Notes: generated by a model not told the origin, from the letters alone. A DNA stretch of 8,527 bases from Clostridiales bacterium (GCA_012521525.1 JAAYMG010000039.1:1-8527), one strand, 5' to 3'. Counted from the first letter of the stretch, positions 1 through 7,271 are shown. Made by a program: numbers and translations.

Positions 1-629
1 AAAAGATCCTGCTGTCAATAGCTGATGAAATAAGGCTGATGGCTGAAATGGACGTAGGCCCTGCGGCCAAAATCGATCCCAGAAAATGTGCTTTTTGCTA
101 TACATGTTTTCGCCTTTGTCCGCATGGAGCACTTTATCCTGACGACTCGGCAGTTTCAATGAGTGTGCGGCATAACTATTGCAGCGGATGCGGTATTTGT
201 GTATCAGCCTGTCCTGCCAATGCGATAGAGCTGACAGAAAGAAGCGAGGCATCCGGCAAACGGCAACCCGATCACAGCAAAGGTACCGTGGCATTTTGCT
301 GTGAAAACTCGGCCGCGATCGCTGCAAGGACGGTGTTGCCCGATAATTGCGTCAATGTTATACCCATCCCTTGCGGGGGCAGTATCAGAGCCTCTCAGAT
401 CGCTGCAGCGTTAAGAGAATATGAGCGGGTAATCGTCGCGGTATGCAATGACGGGGCATGCAAACACTTTGACGGTAATAAGCTTGCCAGCAGACAGGTG
501 GAAAGGATCAGGGAAGAGCTGGCTTCGATCAACATAGATCCTCAGCGCATCATGTATATCCAGCTGTCACATGCCATGCCCAACGTTATGCATAATATGG
601 TTGATAATGAAAGGAACAGGGCTTTATGA
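1..629 (+). CDS. Partial protein: dicluster ferredoxin fused to divergent MvhD-like domain (C-terminal end, probably of an HdrA-like protein)
   Basis: The frame is open to the left edge (first full codon at 3), so the true start lies upstream. An ATG at 39 would give 196 residues, but it has no convincing ribosome binding site, and the 12 residues before it read like the helix joining HdrA's flavin domain to its C-terminal ferredoxin. Counting from that ATG, two [4Fe-4S] motifs are visible: C17-C20-C23-C27-P and C48-C51-C54-C58-P. From about residue 82 the protein resembles MvhD/FlpD, the small iron-sulfur subunit passing electrons between a donor enzyme and HdrA. It keeps a PCGG motif (C112) and a C136/C141 pair, but the usual N-terminal CNWC is replaced by an adjacent C87-C88. 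The stop overlaps the metV start as ATGA, implying translational coupling. Expected role: cytoplasmic electron relay in the MetFV/Hdr assembly. The HdrA assignment of the missing part is inference. Confidence 0.8.
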   Translation, partial: KILLSIADEIRLMAEMDVGPAAKIDPRKCAFCYTCFRLCPHGALYPDDSAVSMSVRHNYCSGCGICVSACPANAIELTERSEASGKRQPDHSKGTVAFCCENSAAIAARTVLPDNCVNVIPIPCGGSIRASQIAAALREYERVIVAVCNDGACKHFDGNKLASRQVERIREELASINIDPQRIMYIQLSHAMPNVMHNMVDNERNRAL

Positions 630-1300
630 TCGTTGCAGAACGAAAACCGCTGAATGATATCATCCAAATGGTCCGACCGTATAAGAAGCTGCTTATTGCG
701 GCATGCGGGACATGCGTAACGGTTTGCATTGCAGGCGGAGAAAAGGAAGCGCTCGAGCTTTCCTCCCTGCTGGGACTGGCAGATGGTCTTGAAGATACGG
801 AAATCATCGTAAGGACGATCCAGAGGCAGTGTGACCGTGAATTCATCCTTGAGTCGGACGAAGATATCCGGGCTGCCGATGCGGTGATTTCCATGGGCTG
901 CGGAGCGGGTGTTCAATTCATCGCGGAGTTATATCCGTCAAAACGAATTATACCGGCTCTAAACACCAAGTTTATCGGAGTCAACAGGGATGTCGGTTAT
1001 TGGACCGAAATGTGCCAGGGGTGCGGAAACTGCCTTCTGGACAGGACGGCTGGCATATGCCCGGTATCCCGTTGTTCAAAAAGCATTTTCAACGGCCCAT
1101 GCGGAGGAAGCTCCGGCGGCCGCTGTGAGATCGATCCTGATCTGGAGTGCGCCTGGCAGCTCATATATGAACGCCTGAAAGTCCAGGACAGGCTGGATAC
1201 CCTGACCGAGACGATCCCGCCCAGGGACTGGAGCAGCAACAGGGACGGAGGTCCCCGACGCGTTCGGAAAAGCTCGGTATCTCCGGAGGTGGGAAAATGA
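626..1300 (+). CDS. metV: Methylene-tetrahydrofolate reductase C-terminal-domain protein MetV
   Basis: A 224-residue cysteine-rich protein of the MTHFR_C family, the MetV subunit that accompanies MetF in acetogens and other Wood-Ljungdahl bacteria. In known complexes MetV carries metal centres and links MetF to an electron donor module. Thirteen cysteines are visible. C27/C30/C34 form an N-terminal CGTCxxxC motif. C92 sits in a GCG motif. A C-terminal block, C130, C133, C136, C145, C150, C159, C167 and C175, carries the family signature ICPVxRC and NGPCGG followed by ECAW and YERLK. The tail after about residue 190 is polar and probably disordered. The gene overlaps its upstream neighbour by four bases and metF downstream by four bases (ATGA at both), so the three are almost certainly co-translated. 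The ribosome site is modest (AGGG at 618-621). Family membership is clear; the metal content of this particular protein is inferred from relatives. Confidence 0.93.
   Translation: MIVAERKPLNDIIQMVRPYKKLLIAACGTCVTVCIAGGEKEALELSSLLGLADGLEDTEIIVRTIQRQCDREFILESDEDIRAADAVISMGCGAGVQFIAELYPSKRIIPALNTKFIGVNRDVGYWTEMCQGCGNCLLDRTAGICPVSRCSKSIFNGPCGGSSGGRCEIDPDLECAWQLIYERLKVQDRLDTLTETIPPRDWSSNRDGGPRRVRKSSVSPEVGK
1285..1290 (+). promoter_or_regulatory. Strong Shine-Dalgarno site for metF inside the end of metV
   Basis: GGAGGT lies six bases before the ATG at 1297, within the last codons of metV. It is the best-matched ribosome site near this junction and supports the 1297 start despite the overlap with metV. 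Confidence 0.8.
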
Positions 1301-2247
1301 CGGACAACATGAAAGCCTCTCCTGTCACGCATAGCGACGTAAGCCTTGAATATACCAGCGGTCTTGAAAGGGAGTTCGGGTCAGGCAAATTTGTCGTCAC
1401 CGCCGAGATAGGTCCTCCGAGAAGCGCGGATGCTTCGCATGTCGAAAAAACCGCCTGTTCCCTGCGTGGTTTCGTTCACGCCGCAAATGTCACCGACAAC
1501 CAGACGGCGATCGTCAGGATGTCCTCTATAGCGGCTGCATATATCGGGCAGACATGTGGAGTTGAAACGGTCGTCCAGATGACTTGCCGGGACAGGAACC
1601 GGATCGCGATCCAGAGCGACCTGTTGGGAGCGTATGCGCTTGGCCTGCGGAACCTGCTTTGCCTTTCGGGCGACCACCAGTCTTTTGGTGACCACCCGCA
1701 GTCAAAGAACGTTTTTGACATAGATTCGATACAGCTCATCAGGTTGGCGGCCGATATGAAAAACGACGGGGTTTTTGCCAACGGCAAAAAGGGAAAGAAT
1801 ATGCCGAAGTTTTTCATCGGCGCAACAATAAACCCCTTTGCGGACCCGGAAGAACTCCAGCTTATCAGGTTGCGCAAGAAAATAGAAGCGGGTGCCCGGT
1901 TCATACAGACACAGGCCGTATACGATATCGACCGGTTTGAGAAATGGATGGAAAAGGTGCGCCGGCTGGGCATCCATAAGGAGGCCTACATACAGGCAGG
2001 CATACTGGTAAACAAATCACTGCGGTCGATAGAGATGACCCGCAAGGTCTCGGGGATGTGCATACCCGACAGTCTGATAGAGCGCATGAGAAAAGCTGAG
2101 AACGCCCAGGAAGAAGGAGTAGCGATCGCCCTCGAACTTATCGGGCGCCTGCGCAGGATCGAGGGGTTGAGCGGCATCCATATAATGGCAGTCGGCTGGG
2201 AATCGATAGTCCCCACGATCGTCCGGGAAGCCGGGCTGATGCAATAA
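1297..2247 (+). CDS. metF: 5,10-methylene-tetrahydrofolate reductase MetF
   Basis: A 316-residue cytoplasmic flavoprotein of the MTHFR family (TIM barrel). It reduces methylene-tetrahydrofolate to methyl-tetrahydrofolate, the last step of the methyl branch of the Wood-Ljungdahl pathway. Residues equivalent to the Escherichia coli catalytic set are visible: E37 in TAEIGPP, D126 in CLSGDH and Q206 in TQAVYD. The acetogen-type stretches NVTDNQTA (64-71), QMTCRDRNR (94-102) and GDHQSFGDHPQ (125-135) also match. The first 25 residues precede the conserved core and look like a short lead-in; the strong ribosome site before 1297 still favours this start. In this type of MetF the electron donor is not NAD(P)H directly but partner subunits. 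The neighbouring metV, HdrC, HdrA and MvhD genes fit that. Confidence in identity is high; coupling to the Hdr proteins is inferred from gene order and from the Moorella complex. Confidence 0.96.
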   Translation: MTDNMKASPVTHSDVSLEYTSGLEREFGSGKFVVTAEIGPPRSADASHVEKTACSLRGFVHAANVTDNQTAIVRMSSIAAAYIGQTCGVETVVQMTCRDRNRIAIQSDLLGAYALGLRNLLCLSGDHQSFGDHPQSKNVFDIDSIQLIRLAADMKNDGVFANGKKGKNMPKFFIGATINPFADPEELQLIRLRKKIEAGARFIQTQAVYDIDRFEKWMEKVRRLGIHKEAYIQAGILVNKSLRSIEMTRKVSGMCIPDSLIERMRKAENAQEEGVAIALELIGRLRRIEGLSGIHIMAVGWESIVPTIVREAGLMQ

Positions 2248-2258
2248 CCAAAATAATC

Positions 2259-2264
2259 GGAGGT
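2259..2264 (+). promoter_or_regulatory. Shine-Dalgarno site that fixes the hdrC start at 2269
   Basis: GGAGGT sits five bases before the ATG at 2269. An in-frame GTG at 2263 overlaps this site and so cannot be the start using it, which makes 2269 the likely initiation codon. Confidence 0.8.
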
Positions 2265-2268
2265 GCCT

Positions 2269-2691
2269 ATGGCTATCAAAGCGGATCCCAATTTCAAGAA
2301 AGAAATCTCCATGATGCCGGGCGGAGAAAACCTGCTGCAGTGCTATCTTTGCGGGACATGCACGGCAGGTTGCCCCGTAAGCGAGATAGATGATACATAC
2401 AGTCCCCGAACTATAATGCGCCTGGCCTTGATCGGCTCCCGGAAAGAACTGCTGTCTTCCCCTGAGATCTGGAAATGCAGCCAGTGCCATGTATGTGTCG
2501 CGCACTGTCCCCAGGACGCCAGACCGGCTGATGTCATACGTGTCCTTAGAAACCTTGCTGTAAAGGAAGGTTACATTACACCCGAAACAGCCTGCCGGTT
2601 CGACAGGGTCGAGGAAGAGATCAGGAGCATGCGGATCTCAATGATCAAAAGGACCATTGAAGCCGAATTTGCAGAAACAGAAGAGGAATAA
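2269..2691 (+). CDS. hdrC: HdrC-like dicluster ferredoxin subunit
   Basis: A 140-residue protein with two [4Fe-4S] motifs: C25-C28-C31-C35-P and C70-C73-C76-C80-P. The spacing and intervening helix (SPRTIMRLALIG, then EIWKCSQC) are typical of heterodisulfide reductase subunit C. HdrC normally passes electrons from HdrA's clusters to HdrB. Here no HdrB (CCG-domain protein) follows; the next gene is an HdrA fusion. The C-terminal half after about residue 100 is a charged helix rich in Glu, Arg and Lys, which may form the docking surface for a partner. The gene starts 21 bases after metF, so it is in the same operon. No signal peptide or membrane segment is seen, so this is the soluble cytoplasmic type. 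The family call is firm. Its direct electron partner (MetV/MetF, or an HdrB elsewhere) is inference. Confidence 0.88.
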   Translation: MAIKADPNFKKEISMMPGGENLLQCYLCGTCTAGCPVSEIDDTYSPRTIMRLALIGSRKELLSSPEIWKCSQCHVCVAHCPQDARPADVIRVLRNLAVKEGYITPETACRFDRVEEEIRSMRISMIKRTIEAEFAETEEE

Positions 2692-2788
2692 AGACGGTAT
2701 GAATTCGAAATCAAAGTCACTGCCTGTCAGCGGTCGGGCAATGACTTGAATGAAACATCGGGTACTACCGCTGAGAAATGGAGAGCAG
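2692..2788 (+). other. Longest intergenic gap of the window (97 bases)
   Basis: This is the only sizeable non-coding stretch. It contains no recognisable sigma-70 promoter pair and no terminator; a weak 6-bp stem at 2721-2740 is not followed by a T run. It does hold a 16-codon open frame at 2699-2749 (ATG to TGA) whose stop abuts an ATG at 2750 that is in frame with the big HdrA gene. No residue of an hdrB gene can be read in any frame. Confidence 0.5.
2780..2785 (+). promoter_or_regulatory. Shine-Dalgarno site favouring the HdrA fusion start at 2789
   Basis: GGAGAG lies three bases before the ATG at 2789. The earlier in-frame ATG at 2750 has no purine-rich site upstream, and the 13 extra residues it would add do not resemble HdrA. 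I therefore prefer 2789. Confidence 0.65.
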
Positions 2789-5700
2789 ATGTCTGAGCAA
2801 ATCAAGAAACCGGTACTTGTCATAGGCGGAGGGATCGGTGGGATCCAGGCATCCCACGACCTTGCCGAAATGGGTATTCCCGTATTTCTGGTGGAAAGCT
2901 CACCTTCCATCGGCGGGAGGATGGCGCAGCTGGACAAAACCTTTCCCACCAACGACTGTTCGGCCTGCATCCTTGCGCCTAAGGTCACTGAAACGTTCAA
3001 CCATCCTCTTGTCCGCACGATGACGTGGAGCGAAGTCGTGGACATAAAGGGTGAATATCCTGATTTTAGAGTTACTGTCCGAAATAAGGCACGCTATATC
3101 GATGAAGAAAAATGCAAGGGCTGCAATGACTGTACCCTCGCCTGCCCTATCGAGGCAAAAAACGAGTTCGACCTCGGGCTCGGCAAAAGGCACGCGGTAT
3201 ACAAGCCCTTTGCGCAGGCTGCACCAAACAAGGTCGTTATAGACAAGAAGGGCTCATCCCCCTGCAAATACAACTGCCCTGCCCATATCGACGCGCATGG
3301 ATATGTAGCTCTGACCGGTGCAGGGCGATATGACGAAGCTCTCGAAGTGATACGCAGGGTCACACCGTTTGCGGGAGTACTTGGACGTGTTTGCTTCCAT
3401 CCCTGTGAAAACAACTGTACGCGCCGCTTTGTTGAGTCTCCTGTTTCAATAGCCGCCATTAAGCGTTTCCTTGGAGACAGGGCACGTACTTCCGAAAGCG
3501 GAGATTCGCTTAAATATGATGTTCGTCAAAAGGACATTAAGGTGGCAGTCATCGGAGCAGGTCCTGCAGGTCTCAACTGTGCATATACCCTTGCCAAAGA
3601 GGGATATAAAGTAACGGTTTTCGAAAAACTCCCCGTCGGCGGAGGAATGCTCAGGATCGGGATCCCAGATTACAGGCTTGACAAATCTGTCCTGGACCAT
3701 GAGATAAAACTTATTGAAAGCCTGGGGGTCGAAATAAGGTACAACAGTCCCATAGGAAAAGAGCTTACATTCGATGACCTTAGAAAGATGGGATACAGGG
3801 CTTTCTTCATAGCAATCGGCGCGCACAGGGATTCAAAAATGGGGATCTCCGGAGAAGACAATCCCAACGTACTTTCAAGCATTGATTTCCTGCGCGAGAT
3901 AAACATGGGAAGAAAGCCTGACATCGGCAAAAAGGTCATCGTTATCGGCGGAGGAAACGTGGCGATGGATGCGGCCCGTTCCGCCGTACGCCTGGGTTCT
4001 GAAGTTACCGTCGTCTATAGAAGGACCAGAAATGAGATGCCCGCCAACAAGTGGGAAATCGAACATGCCGAAGAAGAGGGTGTAAAATTCTCCTTCCTGA
4101 CAACGCAGCTCGAAGTCGTTGCAGACACAAACAACGATGACCGCTTGCTGGGACTGCGCTGCATCAAAAACGAGCTTGGCCCTCCCGACGGATCGGGACG
4201 ACGCAGCCCTCAGCCTATCCCGGGATCCGAATTTATGATAGAAGCCGACACGATAATCGTCGCTATCGGCCAGAAGGTCGAGCAGTCGATACGCGAAGCC
4301 GGTTTTGAGCACTTCGACAGCCGCGGCAATATTATTGCCCATGATTGCCGTACACCCGTCCCGGATATTTTTGCTGGAGGTGACGCACATACCGGTCCTG
4401 CGACGGTTATTGAAGCGATAGCCGCCGGAAACCGTGCAGCAAAAGCCATCATCAACTACCTTGAAAACAAGCGATTGCCTATCGAACCACATTTGCTGCC
4501 TCAGACCGATATCAGATCGATAGACCTGGATCGTATTACATACTCAGATCGCGCCGGGATGCCCATGATAGATCTGGATCGGCGGATGAGCACTTTCGAC
4601 GAAGTTGAAAAAGGGCTGAGCGAAGAACAGGCAAGAAGAGAAGCCCTCAGATGCGTCGATTGTTCGGTATGCTGTGAGTGCCGTGCCTGTGAAGCAGCGT
4701 GCAAAAGCGGTGCTATTTGTCATGAGCAAAATGATCAGACGGTCGAACTTGATGTCGGTGCGATCATCTTCAGCTCGGGCTGCGACATGGCTGACAGTAT
4801 CCCCGAGGAGTTGGGATACGGTAAGTACCGCGATGTAGTTACCGCAATGGAATATGAGCGTATCTTATCCGCTTCAGGACCCTACTCCGGTCATGTGCAG
4901 AAGCTAAGTGACGGCCGGGCTCCTGAAAGGATCGCCTTTATCCAGTGTGCAGGGTCCAGGGACCACCAGTGCGGGCTGGATTACTGCTCATCCGTTTGCT
5001 GTATGTATGCCGTCAAAGAAGCGCAGATCACCAAGGAGCACTTGCCTTCCGTAAAGCGGATAGATATCTACTACATGGATATGCGTGCCTATGGAAAGGA
5101 CTTTGACAGGTATGTCGTTTCCGCCGAGCGCAAGTATGGAGTAAACTTCATCCGAAGCCGTGTCGGGAAGGTCGAGCAAAATCCTGACGGCTCATTGAGG
5201 TTGAGTTATACAGATACTGACGGCTCGATAGGTTTTTCGGACTATGATTTGGTCGTACTTTCCACGGGATTCAAATCCAACCCCGAAACTGTCGACCTGC
5301 TTCGCAGGACAGGAGTAAAAACCGACAGGTACGGATTCGTCTACACCGATGATTTTAAGGCTCCGAGAACTTCGGTCGAAGGAATATTGGCCTGCGGCGC
5401 CGCGTCGGGGCCAAAGGATATTCCCGAGACGGTCATGGAGGCAAGCGCGGCAGCGGCGATCGCAGCCGGTCTGGTCAACCATATACCCTGGGGACGCGAT
5501 GACTTCTCGGCGTTCTTCAAGACCGAGGAATCGGTCCCGCAAAGGGATGTTTCGAGGGAACCGGTAAGGATCGGAGTGTTTGTTTGCCATTGCGGGATAA
5601 ACATCGGCGGCTATGTGGATGTTCCCGAAGTATGCCGCTATGTACGTACATTGCCGTATGTCGTCTATGTGGAAGAAAACCTTTATACCTGTTCCGTCGA

Positions 5701-7267
5701 TGCCCAGAGAGGCATTATGGAGCGCATCAGGGAGTATGACCTGAACCGTGTGGTCGTAGCGTCCTGCACACCGAGGACACACGAACCGCTCTTCCAGGAG
5801 GTGCTGCGCAAGACAGGTCTCAATCCGTACCTTTTCAACATGGCCAATATCCGGGACCAGTGCTCCTGGGTGCACATGGATGACAGAAGATCCGCAACCG
5901 AAAAGGCAAAGGAACTTGTCAGGATGGCAGTCGGCAAAGCAGCCCTTTCGGCTGAGCTGACTCGCAAAAAGATACCCGTAGAGCCTTCTGCCCTGGTCAT
6001 CGGCGGCGGAGTGGCCGGGATGAGCTCAGCCCTGGCCCTGGCCGATATGGGGTTCAAAACTTATCTGGTCGAAAAGACGGGACAGCTTGGCGGAAATGCG
6101 CTCAGGCTGAATGCCGGTTTTGACGGGCGTCCCCTGCCCTATTACATAGACAGGCTGATCCGAGCCGTCGAGACGAATGAAAACATCCAAATCCATCTCA
6201 ACACGACCGTTGAGAGGATCGAAGGCTATGTGGGTAATTATGCGTCCACGCTTCGATCGTCCAATATATCGACTCCCATAAGGCATGGTGTCGTGATCGT
6301 CGCGACCGGAGCGCACGAGAGTAAGCCCGACGGATACCTGTACGGAAAAGATCCGCGTGTCATCACTCAGCTTGAGCTTGACAGTGCGCTGCGTGCCTCT
6401 GGCTCCAAGCTTCTGTCTGCCCGCAGTGTGGTTATGATCCAATGCGTCGGTTCGCGTGAAGAACCGCATATGTATTGCAGCAGGGTTTGCTGCAACCAGG
6501 CACTGCGAAATGCCATGGCATTAAAGAGGATCAATCCCGATACCGAGATAACGATCCTGTATCGGGATATGCGATCCTACGGATTATATGAAGATGATTA
6601 TCGCAAAGCCAGGATGTCCGGAGTCCGCTTTTTAAGATATGATCCTGAACATAGGCCCGTCGTAAGCGAAGATCCGGATGGCTCGTTGCTTGTTAAAGTT
6701 TATAATGAAGAGCTGGATTGTGATGTCGAGCTGGAGGCTTCGCTGCTGGTCCTGGCGGCTGCCGTCGAAGCAGATGAAGCGGCAAACAGGCAGATCGCGC
6801 GGCTGCTCAAGGTGCCGATGACTCAGGACGGATTTTTCCTGGAAGCCCACGTCAAACTGCGCCCTGTTGACTTTGCCACTGAAGGCGTGTTTGTCTGCGG
6901 GCTTGCCCACTCACCGCGAAACCTCCGGGAAAGCATAGTACAGGGCTTTGCAGCTGCCGGAAGGGCTGCAACGATTATTTCAAAGCAATCCCTGGAGACG
7001 GAAGGCAAGATAGCCAATGTCGATATAGATTACTGCACAGATTGCGGCACATGTGAAAAGGTTTGTGCCTATGGCGCTATACAGGTGCGTGAAATCTCCG
7101 TAAGAAACAGAAAGGTCCTGAAGGCTGTCGTAAATGAGGTTCTCTGCAAGGGCTGCGGGACCTGTTCGGCAAACTGCAGGTGCGGTGCGGTCGATATAGG
7201 CGGATTCAGCGACAGGGAAATATTGAACGAGATCGACTACCTACTGCGCAGAAAGGAAAGCAGGTGA
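2789..7267 (+). CDS. hdrA: Giant HdrA fusion: HdrA half with embedded GltD/NfnB-like NAD(P)H module, then a second HdrA half
   Basis: A 1492-residue cytoplasmic flavoprotein; methanogen HdrA is about 650. Residues 9-65 are an HdrA FAD-binding start (GGGIGG; DKTFPTNDCSAC). A ferredoxin motif follows (C109, C112, C115, C119). At about 155-625 lies a GltD/NfnB-like unit: N-terminal Fe-S domain (C159, C163, C202, C206, C210), FAD site GAGPAG (256-261), NAD(P)H site GGGNVAMD with YRRT (387-413), FAD-closing AGGD (529-532). HdrA resumes with C631/C634/C638 and the CAGSR...YCSxVCC cluster (C720, C733, C737, C738). The second half starts near 927 with the HdrA N-terminal domain (CHCG, C933/C935; C968, C993, C1025), a new FAD site (1071-1076), CVGSR...YCSRVCC (C1219-C1235) and two C-terminal [4Fe-4S] motifs (C1416-C1426, C1453-C1463). 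It probably takes NAD(P)H electrons and splits or merges them among HdrC, MetFV and MvhD. NADPH over NADH is suggested only by the RRT motif. The bifurcation role is inferred from the family. Confidence 0.92.
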   Translation: MSEQIKKPVLVIGGGIGGIQASHDLAEMGIPVFLVESSPSIGGRMAQLDKTFPTNDCSACILAPKVTETFNHPLVRTMTWSEVVDIKGEYPDFRVTVRNKARYIDEEKCKGCNDCTLACPIEAKNEFDLGLGKRHAVYKPFAQAAPNKVVIDKKGSSPCKYNCPAHIDAHGYVALTGAGRYDEALEVIRRVTPFAGVLGRVCFHPCENNCTRRFVESPVSIAAIKRFLGDRARTSESGDSLKYDVRQKDIKVAVIGAGPAGLNCAYTLAKEGYKVTVFEKLPVGGGMLRIGIPDYRLDKSVLDHEIKLIESLGVEIRYNSPIGKELTFDDLRKMGYRAFFIAIGAHRDSKMGISGEDNPNVLSSIDFLREINMGRKPDIGKKVIVIGGGNVAMDAARSAVRLGSEVTVVYRRTRNEMPANKWEIEHAEEEGVKFSFLTTQLEVVADTNNDDRLLGLRCIKNELGPPDGSGRRSPQPIPGSEFMIEADTIIVAIGQKVEQSIREAGFEHFDSRGNIIAHDCRTPVPDIFAGGDAHTGPATVIEAIAAGNRAAKAIINYLENKRLPIEPHLLPQTDIRSIDLDRITYSDRAGMPMIDLDRRMSTFDEVEKGLSEEQARREALRCVDCSVCCECRACEAACKSGAICHEQNDQTVELDVGAIIFSSGCDMADSIPEELGYGKYRDVVTAMEYERILSASGPYSGHVQKLSDGRAPERIAFIQCAGSRDHQCGLDYCSSVCCMYAVKEAQITKEHLPSVKRIDIYYMDMRAYGKDFDRYVVSAERKYGVNFIRSRVGKVEQNPDGSLRLSYTDTDGSIGFSDYDLVVLSTGFKSNPETVDLLRRTGVKTDRYGFVYTDDFKAPRTSVEGILACGAASGPKDIPETVMEASAAAAIAAGLVNHIPWGRDDFSAFFKTEESVPQRDVSREPVRIGVFVCHCGINIGGYVDVPEVCRYVRTLPYVVYVEENLYTCSVDAQRGIMERIREYDLNRVVVASCTPRTHEPLFQEVLRKTGLNPYLFNMANIRDQCSWVHMDDRRSATEKAKELVRMAVGKAALSAELTRKKIPVEPSALVIGGGVAGMSSALALADMGFKTYLVEKTGQLGGNALRLNAGFDGRPLPYYIDRLIRAVETNENIQIHLNTTVERIEGYVGNYASTLRSSNISTPIRHGVVIVATGAHESKPDGYLYGKDPRVITQLELDSALRASGSKLLSARSVVMIQCVGSREEPHMYCSRVCCNQALRNAMALKRINPDTEITILYRDMRSYGLYEDDYRKARMSGVRFLRYDPEHRPVVSEDPDGSLLVKVYNEELDCDVELEASLLVLAAAVEADEAANRQIARLLKVPMTQDGFFLEAHVKLRPVDFATEGVFVCGLAHSPRNLRESIVQGFAAAGRAATIISKQSLETEGKIANVDIDYCTDCGTCEKVCAYGAIQVREISVRNRKVLKAVVNEVLCKGCGTCSANCRCGAVDIGGFSDREILNEIDYLLRRKESR
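3251..4663 (+). other. GltD/NfnB-like NAD(P)H:flavin oxidoreductase domain embedded in the HdrA fusion
   Basis: These are residues about 155-625 of the HdrA fusion. The order is the standard one for glutamate synthase small subunit and NfnB: cysteine-rich helical domain, FAD Rossmann fold, NAD(P)H Rossmann fold, FAD fold closure. HdrA sequence stops just before it (NEFDLGLGKR...AVYKPFAQAAPN) and resumes just after it (CRACEAACKSGAI, then ELDVGAIIFSSG). The insertion therefore falls inside HdrA's own internal ferredoxin loop, between its two cluster motifs. Boundaries are good to about 10 residues. Confidence 0.85.
5561..7267 (+). other. Second HdrA unit within the fusion
   Basis: Residues about 925-1492 of the fusion. 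It begins with the HdrA N-terminal cluster domain (VFVCHCGINIGG), has its own FAD site and CVGSR/YCSRVCC cysteines, and ends with two ferredoxin motifs. The internal ferredoxin found in canonical HdrA is absent: the chain runs from the EGYVGNY segment (1145-1151) straight to VVIVATGAHE (1168-1177). A polar linker at about 905-924 separates it from the first HdrA unit. Confidence 0.8.
7262..7266 (+). promoter_or_regulatory. Shine-Dalgarno site for the MvhD fusion gene, overlapping the HdrA stop
   Basis: AGGTG at the end of the HdrA gene lies five bases before the ATG at 7272 and supports that start. Only four bases separate the two genes, so translational coupling is likely. Confidence 0.6.
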
Positions 7268-7271
7268 CAAT

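Noticed and set aside
39..47. ATG at 39 as the true start of the first gene
   Set aside because: The frame is open to the left edge, there is no good ribosome site, and the upstream residues look like a helix linking to an HdrA-type domain.
1601..1612. 12-base perfect palindrome as an operator
   Set aside because: It is deep inside metF, encodes conserved residues (RNRIAIQ) and fits the general GATC-rich composition.
2263..2268. GTG at 2263 as the hdrC start
   Set aside because: It overlaps the GGAGGT ribosome site that serves the ATG at 2269.
2721..2740. Hairpin in the hdrC-hdrA gap as a terminator
   Set aside because: The stem is only about 6 bp with a wobble pair and no T run follows; the operon clearly continues.
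3875..4492. A 205-codon minus-strand open frame
   Set aside because: It lies entirely opposite the GltD-like domain, has no recognisable motif and no ribosome site context; it is a by-product of the coding strand.
3251..4663. A separate glutamate synthase small subunit gene (gltD)
   Set aside because: The reading frame continues without break into HdrA sequence on both sides, and no gltB is nearby; it is an internal domain.
5192..5875. A 227-codon minus-strand open frame
   Set aside because: It is opposite well-conserved HdrA sequence and resembles no family; a shadow of the real gene.
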